The notes under the pieces were generated by a model. It had not been told where the DNA came from. It worked only from the letters and a program-made list of their open reading frames with translations, and did not search any database. The translations under genes were made by a program, and so were the position numbers. DNA of 64,000 bases from Isoetes taiwanensis (taxonomy: Eukaryota > Streptophyta > Lycopodiopsida > Isoetales > Isoetaceae): the NCBI GenBank assembly GCA_021234155.1, contig JAJEKV010000078.1, positions 1,924,001 to 1,988,000 of the forward strand. Direction: 5' to 3'. Below, in pieces: positions 9,009 to 20,122 of the stretch (within the stretch, counting starts at the first letter, position 1; each line of letters begins with the position of its first letter).

Positions 9009-10860
9009 TGGTCTATTCTGTTAGAATGGACTAGAACACGGCAGACTATGGCTGCAGAGAAGTGCAGATGCTAGAGATATATAATGAACTTCTTCGTGAT
9101 CTATTGGCAATAGATGGCGGCAATAAAAAATATCCTTTATGGCAGTTTGTGTTGTTAAGAGAAGATAGCTGGTAGTTCTATATTTTGAAATTGTTACCTT
9201 GACTTTCACAAGTTTGAGATCCGCAACAGCTCGCAGAATGGAATAAATGTCCCTGATGCCATAATGCTGCCCCGCCTAACATCAACTAGTGATGTCTTAG
9301 AATTGATGGATATGGGACACAAGAATCGCTTCGCTTTCTTCAACAGTTTCCTCAATGAACGCAGAAAGCTGCATCACATAGGTGTCTTGCCATTCAACCT
9401 GCTCATCGTGGTGCTTTATATTATTATGTTATGGATCTTACCGACTTTGTGTTCGTTCTTTCGCCGTCTTGCCGGTTCATGTTCAAGGGGTAGACCTCGT
9501 ATCACGTGCAATATTACGTGGATGTTTACACTGGTTGACCTTCTTGCTGTAGTGAAAGGGTGGACAAGTCCTGAAGTTACCGGAAACAGCTTAAGGAGGC
9601 TCGGTTTATTAATAAATCTCTTTCAAATCTTGGAGATGTCATTTCTGCCCCTCGGCCCGGAAAAAAGTGCACATGTTCCTTACCGCAATAGCAAACTTAC
9701 CCAATTGCTTCAGATGCACTAGGTAGGCCATACACCTAACATAAGCCCGGACATTGACTCTTATAGTGAAACTTTAAGCACGCTAAAGTTTGCTGAGAGA
9801 GTGGCTTCAGTGGAGCTTGGAGCTGCCCGTTCTAACAGGGAAACTGGAGAATTACGAGAGCTTAAAGAGCAGGTGACACTACTGGTTTTGTCTTGCATTC
9901 CCATTGTCTCTATTTCTTGTTTGTTAGAAATATGTTCTTCAAATGGCATATTGATCACTGCAAGAAGGGCATGTAGTTCATGTCATTTGGCAAGCATTAG
10001 ATTTTGTGTCTCTTTCTGATCATTTATGACATTGTAAAATTAGGCAAAATGCAGTGCTCTAATCTTATTTCTTATAATGTTTATGCATGAAGGCATCAGT
10101 AGTGACAAGACATTTGTGTTATTGGATATTGTTCGTGGTATCTCGCATTGAAGGAAGCTCTAAGCAAGAAAGAGAGTGAAATAGAAAGATTCCAAAGTAT
10201 AAGATACTCACAGAATGGTACTGTCGACATCTTTAACATGGAAAAAATAAGAAGATCCATGCGGCAACAAGTGATTGACAATCAAGAACAAGAAATGAGA
10301 AAGCTTGATGATGAGGTAATGTCCTACCATCTTTGAAAGTTGACATCCCATATTGTTTGGTAAGAAATCCTTAATAAGAGTAAATGTTGTTATCAGGTGA
10401 TTGGGGGTTGCCTCAATAACATGAATCTAGTACATACACATTCTATTGGAGGAATGGTTGATGCTTTTGAAGCCCAAACACCAAAAGATCAAAAGGGAAA
10501 AGATTGATTCCAAAAGAAAGCTTAGACAAAATAGCGCCCAGATCAAAAAATGGATCTTCAAGTTCTAGGAGGATGTCCTTAGGCTTTGAGATTCCATCGA
10601 CAAAAACTCATCACTTGATGCATCAAAAACAAAGTCTTAGTCCAGTGAATGGTTCTCCATCGATTGCAAGCGATTCTGGGTCGACCACTTCCAGAGTGGC
10701 TTCTTCGATGGGTCCCTATTTGAGCTCCAATTTACCCCCCTGCATCTAAAGACCTCCGCCCCCTTCCATGTTTCATGTTTGCCTCCCAGCAGAACAATCC
10801 CTCTGGAACCCATCAATTTCACAAAGCAGTTGAATGTGCTCTATTGCTTGGATTCACAAA
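9009..10860 (+). pseudogene. Kinesin-14 motor gene fragment, decayed, introns kept
   Basis: Pieces in order match a plant kinesin-14 motor, a microtubule motor ATPase. About 9,009-9,125: VQMLEIYNELLRDLL (family VQMLEIYNEQVRDLL). 9,206-9,345: EIRNSSQNGINVPDA and LTSTSDVLELMDMG. 9,475-9,720: HLVDLAG-like remains, EVTGN, then SAHVPYRNSKLTQLLQ. 9,740-9,872: TLKFAERVASVELGAARSN and GELRELKEQ. 10,148-10,200: LKEALSKKESEIERFQ, an exon after an intron of about 270 bp. Serine-rich tail-like sequence follows (10,500-10,750). Many frameshifts and stops are present (for example a TAG near 9,032), the switch-I SSRSHS region is lost, and the P-loop part is absent. Retained introns mark a DNA-level duplicate. 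Not functional. Confidence 0.8.
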
Positions 10861-11059
10861 GCAACTTTAGGGTTGTTTTAGGCAATTGCGGTTCTCTATT
10901 GGAAGTAGAAGTAGCATTTGGCAAGGTATATCTGTGAAAGAGCTATTATCTTGAATGATAAAAGCGTTTAGCATGAGTAATGAAATCAACAAGAATGTAA
11001 AATGTTTTGAGGATAAGCGGAAATTAAGGTTGAAACATGATTCTGTGGCATTTCACATG

Positions 11060-11390
11060 CCTAGGCTGACCTGGTAGAAAAGGGCCATCAGGATTTTAAT
11101 CCAATGAAAGAATATGGTGTTGTGTTAACAGAGGATCATTATATCTGCATGGTGGATATGCTTGCACGATCAGGAATGTTGCATGAAAAAGAGAGAAATT
11201 GTTTAAAACTGCATGGTCATCATGTTGAACAGGGAGGGGTATGGCGGGGTCCTTCAGCATCCTCCAGAACATGGGCTGCTTATGAATGCGAGAGTTGGAC
11301 AGGTGCAGAGCTTGTGAAAAAGGCTGCAGCAAGAAGGTGGTCCTTATGAAAGCTGCACTGCAAACCATCATTCTCTAAGTACTCCAGATA
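11060..11390 (+). pseudogene. PPR protein fragment
   Basis: The plus strand encodes EYGVVLTEDHYICMVDMLAR followed by SGMLHE, matching the YG(I/V)....EHY.CMVD(L/M)L.R.G.L.EA stretch near the end of plant PPR editing factors. In other frames the following sequence resembles the usual WGALL..CR.HG..E.GE.AA continuation (WRGPSASS, ELVKKAAARRW). Frameshifts prevent any long product. It lies between the kinesin fragment and the LTR element. Confidence 0.6.
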
Positions 11391-11545
11391 ATTTAGGTAC
11401 TTCACATGACTTCTAGAATGACATTTCTGTTGGTTTATTGTAAATGTATCATCTTATAGTAGCCTTTTCATATAGAGTATTATAGTATGCGAGTGAGAAA
11501 GCAGATTGATATTACATAATAAATATGAGTTTCAGAAAACGTCAA

Positions 11546-11550
11546 GTCAT
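11546..11550. other. Target-site duplication GTCAT, left
   Basis: GTCAT directly abuts the TG terminus of the left LTR and is repeated at 22,638-22,642. Confidence 0.8.
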
Positions 11551-14073
11551 TGTTGAAGGTGTTCCTGGCAAAACCTTCAACCTCAGTGGTTTAGAACCTC
11601 CAGGTTGCTTGAGGCAACCACTCTGAGTGCAAAGATTCCAGAAATAGTGCACGAAAGTTCACTGGGAGTATGCTTCCCTGAAGGCAAAAAGTCTGCTCCA
11701 CAAAATAACTTGCAGAATATGATCTATGAAGCTATGGATAAAGGGTGTCTCTCCTCAAGATGCTCAACACTTGACACTAACAGACTGCAAAAGCTCAGTG
11801 AGGTCAGACAAGGTTCGATAGGCCAAAATTTGATCACTGACCCAGTCAATTTTTGGTCAATATCCCTGGCAGAGAGCCAAAATTTGAAACTCGATATTGA
11901 CAAGGAATTTTCTGGAGTTACCAATTCTATTCTGCTCAGATTTGCCTGCACAATAAGGGCCGAATCTTCCTTTTGTCAAAAAGGAACCTAATTTTTTCTT
12001 TTGAAGATTTTTTGCCTAGAACTGTATGGGATAAACAATATTGAAAGTAGACGATTTCTAGTGAAGGGTTGCACGCGTGTCTAGCATTGCCTTGCTCAAC
12101 ATATCTAGCTTGGCAAGATTGATGCTCAAATTATTGCTCTTATATGATCAGTGCCTGTTGTGCAACACAATTGGATCTAAAGATGTCGACTCAAAATGGT
12201 ATTGTAATTTTGTCTTGACAAGAGCTTGGCTTTTGCCCTTTCCAAAGACATGCTAAATAGGCAGACTTACTCATATCTGACGATCTGGACAAACACAAGA
12301 CGCCTAGCCTCAGATAATTGTTTACTTTTTGGGAATGAGTTTCAATGCAACACGAACAGATTACTACAAAGGTCGGATTTTCAATTAAATCAAACACTCA
12401 AGAGATACAATGCAATATCCCAAGCTCATGGTCTTGGGCACAGAATCAAATAGGTATACATTCAGACAATCCAGAGAATTGAGTCAATAATCCGGATCGA
12501 AGTTAAACATTGAGGTCGAATCAAGCTCAGATCTTCAAGCCGGTCCTTCTTCAAAGCCAGGAATCACTTCTTTGCCTCAAAGCCCTCGAATTTCTTCTGT
12601 GCAGAAAATCCCCTTTTGAAAATGCTCTGTTCCGTTGAGATCTTGATCATTTCCCTTTGATCTTCTGTCTTTTAGCGCACAATAAGCATTCTTGGCATTA
12701 AACATGGTGTTTCGGCCAGTTTAAGTCATGATTTACTGGTTTGTTAGGCCGAATTAAACAGATCTTGGCGTTTCCGGATTTTAGGGTTCATATAGGTTCA
12801 AGCGAAATATTCCACAGGCTCGATTAGGATTTGGCGACCAAGGTATATAAGGAAAAGAAAATCCATGATTTATAATTATTGCGTGCAATATCCACGTGGG
12901 ATCCGGTATTCTCCAATCGCCCCACACGCCCGGATGTTCCACGCGTGGGGGAGATTGGCTGGAAAGAGATAGGTGGGGGTAGATAGGAAAATTTTTGCAC
13001 CCCAAGCCCTTTGGCATGATTCCCTAGGAAGCATCTATAATGTCCAAAATAGAGCCTTTTTCAAATTTCTTTTTTTCCTAAGGGAATCTTTTTTTGCACT
13101 TTATAAGATTCTGGAATCTCTTCTCACAATGGAGCTCTTTTGAATTTGGCAAAAATGGAGCTAAGGAGTGGATGATGTGGCATTTGGAAATGATGACAAG
13201 GTTAGATGGGTATGATGTGGCCAATGGGAATGATGACGTGTTAGTCAACTTGAGTTTGAAAATTCTTTCTAGTCAAAAATTTTGAATGATGTGGAGATGA
13301 TGTGTATGACAAGTGTGGAGTGATGAGGTGTCAATGGTGATGTGGCAACAAAGATGCTAGTTAGATGCTTTGATATGGATTTTGATTTGCATATGGGAGT
13401 TTGACATGAGATGGCTAGAATGATGATGAGTATGATGACTTGGCACATGAGGTGAGGTGTAAAGTGACTTGGCCCATCAAATGCTCATTTAGGAGCCAAT
13501 TTCTTTTTATGGAGCAATTTCTAGCACCTCCTAGGGCACACTTGAATTTTGAGCACTTCCCTTAGGAATTTTTGCAACTTTCTTTTAACTTTGGTCAAGT
13601 TGCATGGGATGTTGACTTCTGAGCAAAATTATGACCAAGTCAAGTCACTTTTGAACTAGTGGATGATGGAGCAAGTGGGTGTTTCATGAAGGTGTGTTTT
13701 GACTAGAAAGAACTTTCAAGGTCAAGTTTGACTTTGGGAGGTATATGAGCAAGGAGTAAAAGTTCAATGGTATTTTCGGATGGTGGAGTAAATGGAGAAG
13801 GGGATCAAAATGCCAAAGATGCCAAGATCACAAATAGCTACATACCATGGAATATTTTTCAAGGGGTCTTCTTTCTCCTCCTTTCTTCATTTCCTTTGCT
13901 TGTTTGACCTTTTGTATCTCTTGAGTGACCTGAGTCAATTGTCCTTCCTTTGCTCTTCAAATTTTGATGTATGCTAGTGAAGCATTTCCCTATTATCTTG
14001 CAAACCAGATCAAGATGAGAGGATTAGTGCAAAGATGTGCTTAGCTCTTCCATGCTGCCATGGCATGGCAGCA
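11551..14073 (-). repeat. 3' LTR (left copy)
   Basis: 2,523 bp, matching 20,123-22,637. It contains TATATAAGG at about 12,844, a 7-bp stretch near 13,471 that is absent from the other copy, and no gene. The outer edge borders the GTCAT duplication. Confidence 0.85.
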
Positions 14074-14571
14074 TTATGCCAAACTAAAAGAGAAGGTTGG
14101 TCTACCAGCCCCTTTGACTATCTATTTGTACTTCTTGACATAGCTCCAGCCAGTTGCCAATGTGAGAATATGGTTGGCAACTCAATGACCTGCATATGGA
14201 TTTGAAAGTGACAGATTTGGCATTATGAATGTATATGTGAATGATGTTCCTTTCAGATGAACCTGCATGGAAAACAAATCTCTTTAGTTATGAGAAGCTG
14301 CAGGATGGTGGTGTGACAGCAGCTTGGGAAATTTATGAAGATGTAGAGGGTTTTCAGATGTAATAAGGTCAACTCTTGATCAGATGACAGATGGAGGCAG
14401 ATATAAGGATGCACCTGCATGTGAAGATAAAGCTTGTTAGTTTGAATGAGTTGCTGGTGTGGAGGTGATGGCAACAACTCCAGATGATGAAGAATAATGT
14501 AATGTAGTGAAAGAGATGTGTGAGTGACATGTTCAGATGCACCTGCATGGAACTATGATCGTATTAATTCA
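14074..14571 (-). other. Sequence between LTR edge and polypurine tract
   Basis: About 500 bp present beside the left LTR only. It has no gene. Imperfect copies of CAGGTGCATC or GCACCTGCATG recur (14,262, 14,410, 14,540). It is either a 3' non-coding part of the element or LTR sequence missing from the other copy. Confidence 0.4.
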
Positions 14572-14585
14572 CTCCCCCCGCCTTG
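14572..14585 (-). other. Polypurine-tract candidate
   Basis: The minus strand reads CAAGGCGGGGGGAG, followed by TGAATTAATACG. This is a typical plant Ty3 polypurine tract directly before a TG, yet it lies about 500 bp from the LTR edge defined by the two copies. See findings. Confidence 0.5.
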
Positions 14586-14799
14586 ATCACAATCTGCATA
14601 GCCCTTTTGTCCTTGCAACACTAGAGACTCATTAGTACACCTAATAATAACTTCAAAGCGTAACTTGACTTACTAAGATAGGCTTAATTAATTTTTTGTT
14701 TTCATCCTACTGAGGCCTTTTTATATTTTGCTTTTTTCTGTTTTTTTATTTTTTTAGCAATGCACTAACTAATCCTAACTACATCTTACCATAAAGATT

Positions 14800-15870
14800 T
14801 TAGTTGAACAAAGCAAGGGCAACATGTTGTTGCCAATACCTTTTTAGGTGCACAATGTTGATAGGGTTCATCAATTCTCTGCCATCAGCAATATCTTTCA
14901 GCCAATATGAATCTCTGCCAACTGTCCCTATCACTTCAAATGGTCCCTCCCAAAGATTCTCAAATTTGGATGCTATATCTTCCCTTGCTTTGTTCCACTT
15001 CAACACTCTCTCCTGTTTTTAAGACTCCCTGCAATTTGTGTGCTGCTTTGAAATATGCAATATCTTTAGCCTTTTTCCTCATCACTGCATTCTCAGCCTC
15101 ATATCTATGCTCCTCAAGCTGCATCAATCTCACAAATCTGTCTTTTAGAGCCTCATCCATTTCCAAATTAATCTGATAAGCCAGTCTGAGTGATGGAAGT
15201 TCTAATTCTATAGGCAGTCTTGACTCTATCCCATATACCAAACTGAAAGGAGTGTGTTTTGTAGCCACTTTGATGGTAGTTCTATATGCCCAAAGTGCAT
15301 CATGAAGTTTTAGATGCCAATCCTTTTTTGAAACACTGATGGTCTTTTTGAGGATGGATTTGAGAGTCTTATTGGTTGATTATGCCCCGGCCATTTCCAG
15401 GGGTATAGGACTAACTTTTGGTATGTTTGACTTTCAAGGTGGCTAGTAGTAATGCAATTGTATGGTTGATGAACCGGCTCTCTATATCGAAACTATTTTA
15501 AAAGGAATACCAACTGCACAAATGTTTTCATGCGTAAATCTTGCGTTGGCTTGAGCATTGGCTTCTCTCAAAGGAATTGCCTCTGCCCATTTGGTAAAGT
15601 AATCAGTGGAAACTAATATAAACTGGTGTTGAGCTGAAGAAGGTGGATCTATGGGGCCTATAAAATCCAGCCCCCACATTTGGAAAGGTCCAGAAGAAGT
15701 TATGGCGGTCGGGCAGCTGGTTGCGTAGTTTTTTACCAAAGATCCGACATTTATGGCAGCATTTTATAGTCTCATAACAATCCTTAAAAAGAGGGGCCAA
15801 AAGTATCCCCGACCTTAGAATCTTTTTGCGCTTGTATCTGGCACGCAAAAGTGTCCTCCACACACCCCCT
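14800..15870 (-). pseudogene. Integrase region (Ty3 element)
   Basis: Right to left: the zinc-binding part with CHKCRIFGK (about 15,760); the catalytic core MWGLDFIGPIDPPSSAQHQF and STDYFTKWAEAIPLREANAQ, the first D of the D,D,E triad lying in GLDFIGP; then, after frame breaks, HTPFSLVYGIESRLPIELE (15,268-14,960) and the C-terminal domain GPFEVIGTVGRDSYWLKDI to HLKRYWQQH (14,800-15,006). It inserts element DNA into the chromosome. No chromodomain follows. At least three frameshifts are present. Confidence 0.8.
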
Positions 15871-16199
15871 CATGACATGCTTCAATTATCATTCTGCCCC
15901 TCTTCTTCATCCACACACCTCAACAAGACTCCTTCCTTGTCAACTTTGCATAGGATCCCTTCAATTAGCCTGAACTTTTTGCACTTGTCCTTGAATCTTC
16001 TCTCTTGACTGCCACTCAAATTCTTGGCCAACTCATTGCTCTCCGTGATAGTTTCGATGTTAAATTGCCACCAATATTTTCTGCATCAAAAGAAATCAAG
16101 TTTGTTAGATTGTCATACACTACATAAACCATCTTGATCTTCATGCTCAAACAACACATGTGGAAGATAAGAGCTGGGATTCTCGATCAATTTTACCAC

Positions 16200-16510
16200 C
16201 TTTACAAAGATATCATAAGCTTGGACCTTACAAGCCCACCCGCACAATTTGCCTTTGGTTGCTTTTTTTGCAAAAGGAGTGAGAAAGGATTTTGTCTCAT
16301 GAATACTTGCACCTGATTGTTTTGGAGAAGATGTCCTTGTCTCTCTATCAAGAACATCAAAGTCACTGACTTTTCTCCAACCCGATACTTTAATTCAAGA
16401 TCGCACCACATCTTGCTTTGCAAAAAGCAATTACATGGTCCTCTTGCAGCGAAGCCAAAACCAATTGCCTTTTTGTTACAATCGATATAAGCTTTGAAAG
16501 GTTTCTCTAG
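16200..16510 (-). pseudogene. RNase H region (Ty3 element)
   Basis: The minus strand encodes KAYIDCNKKAIGFG, where the first catalytic aspartate of RNase H would sit (family: (V/I)(Y/E)TDAS..(A/G)(I/L)G). Then come KYRVGEKSVTLMFLIERQG and FMRQNPFSLLLQ. Weakly conserved. Upstream, 16,740-16,520 corresponds to the RT thumb-RNase H connection. Confidence 0.5.
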
Positions 16511-16861
16511 ATCAGGAGGTTTAAGTAGGACTTGTTAAAAGAATCTTGGCATTGCTCATCCCAAAATATTAGGATATGTTTGCTTTCACTTTTGGAGAAC
16601 TTTCCAACCTTTGTGAGGGTTAGAAATTGGGCTCATAGTGTTAGAAAAATGAGGGACATACATTCTCAAAAAGCTGGTCATCCCCATGAAGCTTTTAACC
16701 TGCTTGAGGGTTTTTGGAGGTGCTAGTTTCCTTAGAGCTTCAACCTAACTTTCATATATTTGAATTCCTGCTGTAGACACTACATGCCCAAGCAACTCTC
16801 CCTTTGAGGATAAAAAACACATTTTTTGGGGTTCAAACTCACTTCTCCTTTTCTACACAAA

Positions 16862-17604
16862 TCAAACAAAGATGGTTAGCATATCAAAATGTTTTTCCGT
16901 AGAAGTTCCCAAACAAAGGTCATCCAAAAATACACGAAAAATATTGGCGCATTTCTCTAAAATTGTATCCATGGCTCTTTGGAATGTTGCGCATGCATTC
17001 ATCAATCCAAATGGCATTCTTTTCATGGCAAATGTTCCCCAAGGTGTGATAAATGAAGTTTTTGGCTGATCACTTTCCTTGATGCTTATTTGATTAAAAC
17101 CCGAAAAGCCATCTAAGAATGAGTAAATCTCCTTCCTCACTAAAACATGCAAAGACTTCTTCCAAAATGGCAATGGATAGCAATCTTTGATAGTGGCTTT
17201 GTTTAGATCTCTATAATCTATGCAGATTCTAATAGTCTTGTTTTTCTTCTCAACAGGAACAATGCAAGATAGCCACTCGATTCACAATTTCTGCAATCAC
17301 ACCTCGCATCTTTCATTTTGTATAACTCTTCCTTGATTAAACCTAATAGATAAGCATTAATCCTTCTTAGCTTTTGTATAACAGGTTTCATACCTTCCTT
17401 GATCTTGATTTCAAACTCACAAATGCTTTTGTCAACACCAACCAACTCATCATAATCCCAAGCAAAGATATCCTTCCAATCATCAAAGAATTTAGTAACA
17501 AAAGCACTGTCCTCTTCCTTAAACAAATCACCAACATATAATACCCTATCTAGACCCTTCTTGTTGACCTTGATTTCCTTTACCTGCTTTGTCTTCACTT
17601 GCAT
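16862..17604 (-). pseudogene. Reverse transcriptase region (Ty3 element)
   Basis: 17,604-17,218 has the linker DDWKDIFAWDYDELVGVD and the start of the palm (PVIQKLRRINAYL). 17,173-16,862 has FLDGFSGFNQISI, TSFITPWGTFAMKRMPFGL and the catalytic box VFLDDL (F-L-D-D, equivalent to YxDD). About 45 bases between them are out of frame. The enzyme copies element RNA into DNA. Confidence 0.8.
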
Positions 17605-18224
17605 TGATTACCGGGATGGGGTATAGTATAGCTGATCTTTCTTTCTTCTCAAGCTCATCTTCTTGAATTGCTCCCTCAAATAAGTGTTCCAAGAGCACAC
17701 TGTGATAACGAGTTCTGCTTCACAATTTTGCTCCCTTGGCACATGGCAAAGTTCCTGTGTTTCAAAATTATTCAGTTCTCGTGATAGCTTGATCTCTCGA
17801 AATGCATCATGTCTTCACTCTTAGCCCGATATTCTCCCCGATATTTGCCTCACAGACAAGCCGAGAGTCTCCAAAGATGATTACATCACCGATGTTTAGA
17901 TTTCTTGCTTCTTGAAGACCTGCAATCAATGCCTTGTACTCGCCATATTAGAAGTGACATTTGGATAAATTCTTCCTACTTTAGCCAAAGAACCTATTGG
18001 AGGCATCCTTGAGAATAGCAAAGCAGAAGATGCCACATTAAGCCTTTTGGAGACACCACCATCAAACCATAAATAAGCAAAATTACCCCTGATGAATAAG
18101 CCAATTCTTTGGAATTTTTATGCTAGACTCCAACTCTAATCGAGATTCAGCTCAAATTCTCCATATGGATTTGATAGCAAAGATTTCTTCTTCAATGAAA
18201 TTCATGCTTTCAAATTCTCCTAAC

Positions 18225-18660
18225 TTATTGTACAATGTTACCTTTTTTTTGCCATTTGAAATAGTGCATTCTCCTTTTGACCACCACAGGCCTAGCATCA
18301 ATCAGAAAAAGCCACTTTCTGCCCAAAAGTAAGTCATATATATCTGATTTGTCTTCTATTCCTTCAAAAGCAACCACAACAAAGTTAGTCGCAACCATTA
18401 TTCCTTCAACATCAATAGGCACGTTGCTAACTATTCCAACCGGATTGATTTTTGTGTTAGAGAAAGATTTCAAGATCATTGGAGCCTTCTTGTCTATTTC
18501 TAGACCACATAGCCTCATAACATGGTGTGGCATTACATTCGTGGTGATCCTCCATCTAGCGTAACCTTTGGTTAAGATTTTTTCTTCCCATTTTGGCAAC
18601 ACAAGTGAAAGCTCCGTGATCATAATCATCCCGGGTGAGCATGTGTACCTCAATGTGGTT
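18225..18660 (-). pseudogene. Retropepsin region (Ty3 element)
   Basis: The minus-strand frame encodes NVMPHHVMRLCGLEIDKK and later YDLLLGRKWLFLIDA, matching the aspartic protease fold of Ty3 elements (hhLLGR(K/D)W..). The catalytic loop is split by frame: the bases just upstream read LDGGS in the next frame, the usual position of the D-(T/S/G)-G loop. So there is a one-base shift inside the active-site region near 18,560. The enzyme would cleave the Gag-Pol polyprotein. Confidence 0.65.
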
Positions 18661-19059
18661 TGTTAGGGCAAACTCATCTTCCTTAGTCAGATTGAGAACC
18701 TTTTTTTCGTAAGAAGGGGCTATCTTGAGCAAGGTCAAAGCAAATCTACATGATTTTTGAATTCTTTAACAAATATTCAAAGTCCTCACACTCTTTTTCT
18801 TTCTTGACAAATTTCGAAAGCGGAGGGAGGAGGCATGCACCCTTGCTCAAAGATCCCTATGTTTCAAGATGTCACTTCCCTCATGTGTTGATTCTCTTTT
18901 TCTTTGGCATTATTCATTCTTCCGTGTGGGACACCATTATCTCCTCTTGTTCCTCAATTTCCTGCACAAACCTTATAGATGCATTTGGCTCATTAATTTT
19001 AGACTTTTCTTTGTCCAGCAAAATACTCCTTAACAACCAGATCTATCCTCATAATGTCC

Positions 19060-20079
19060 CACGACCCTTACAAAATGCACACAATACGGGCATTCTTTAC
19101 CAAAATGTCCTCTCTTTCCACACTTTGTGCATGGCCTATACCATTAGTAGTCAAGAATGAGTGTCTCTAAAGCAATGCACACATGGAGGGTAAGTTTTCT
19201 TTTCAAATTTTGTGCTTTTCAGCTCTTGAAGTTGTTTGGTTACCTCAACCGATTGCCTCGGACACCTTGGTAATCTCTCGCTCTTACATCTCTTTGCAGG
19301 AGCCTCATCATCTTCCATCTTTACCTTCTTCTTCTCCTTTTGGACAAAGATAAAAAGTGCAGTGTGCTGCTCCCATATACTCTTGCTCATAATCTGGAAA
19401 AAAGGATCACTTGGTGAGTGCACATCATCCGGTAAGTAAGATATCATATCTGCAATTTCAGTGGCCTTGGTGAAAGCCTTGTGTATTGTGTCAAATCCTC
19501 TTGTTTTTTGGATCTTCAACGACTTTCGGTATCCTCTCCGCTGTTGTTTAATCCCCCGATAAAAAGAAGCCACTAGATGCAAGGTATGGTTAGGAACATG
19601 ATCGACTTGGCATTTGACAAGATAGAGATTGAACCTTTCAACATATTGGTGCACACTTTCACCATGCTTAATGCGAAAAGTTTGCAACTCAAAAATTAGA
19701 TCTTGGGGGTCCAAGAGCCTTCCAAAACGTGCCAAAAACTTTTAACCAGTTCTTCCCAAGAATTGGTGCCTAAACTTATAAACATACTCTAACCAAGCCC
19801 CCCTACTTCATCATTCTTGAAACATTTTTTAAACTCGTGAGAACTTACGACCCTTTTTTTGTAACCATATTCTTGGTAGTATTCTTCAAAAGTCTTGAGG
19901 AAATTGTTGGCATTCATGCTCGGATCAAAAGTAGGGACTGGAATAGGCACATTTAGCTCAAAGTATTGACAAGGCATACCTGCATTTGCTTGTATAGTGA
20001 CAGTAGGTCCTGCAGCAGCTTCATGGTTATCTTGTGCTTCAGTAGGCTCAGATGCCTCATTAGTTCTTCTGGGTGCCAT
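19060..20079 (-). pseudogene. gag with zinc knuckle (Ty3 element), frameshifted
   Basis: The gag starts at an ATG 44 bases inside the 5' LTR: MAPRRTNEASEPTEAQ, an acidic N-terminus. It continues to MNANNFLKTFEEYYQEYGY. After a frame break, 19,735-19,151 carries the retrotransposon capsid region: FELQTFRIKHGESVHQYVER and QVDHVPNHTLHLVASFYRG. The C-terminal part has a basic stretch and the zinc knuckle CTKCGKRGHFGKEC (C-x2-C-x4-H-x4-C) near 19,090-19,130. The protein packages element RNA into particles. Two frame breaks separate capsid from the N-terminus and from the knuckle. Confidence 0.75.
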
Positions 20080-20100
20080 GAGTTCAGATTCCAGGAAAAT

Positions 20101-20119
20101 GATCTCGGTAGAACCTCCA
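20101..20119 (-). other. Primer-binding site, tRNA-Gln type
   Basis: Three bases inside the 5' LTR the minus strand reads TGGAGGTTCTACCGAGATC. Its complement, GATCTCGGTAGAACCTCCA, looks like the 3' end of a glutamine tRNA plus CCA; TAGAACC would pair with a GGTTCTA acceptor. The tRNA identity is from memory. Confidence 0.6.
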
Positions 20120-20122
20120 AAA

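Noticed and set aside
13792-13977. 61-codon frame found identically at 22,356-22,541
   Set aside because: Identity comes from the two LTR copies, and it is antisense to the element's transcript. No sign of selection.
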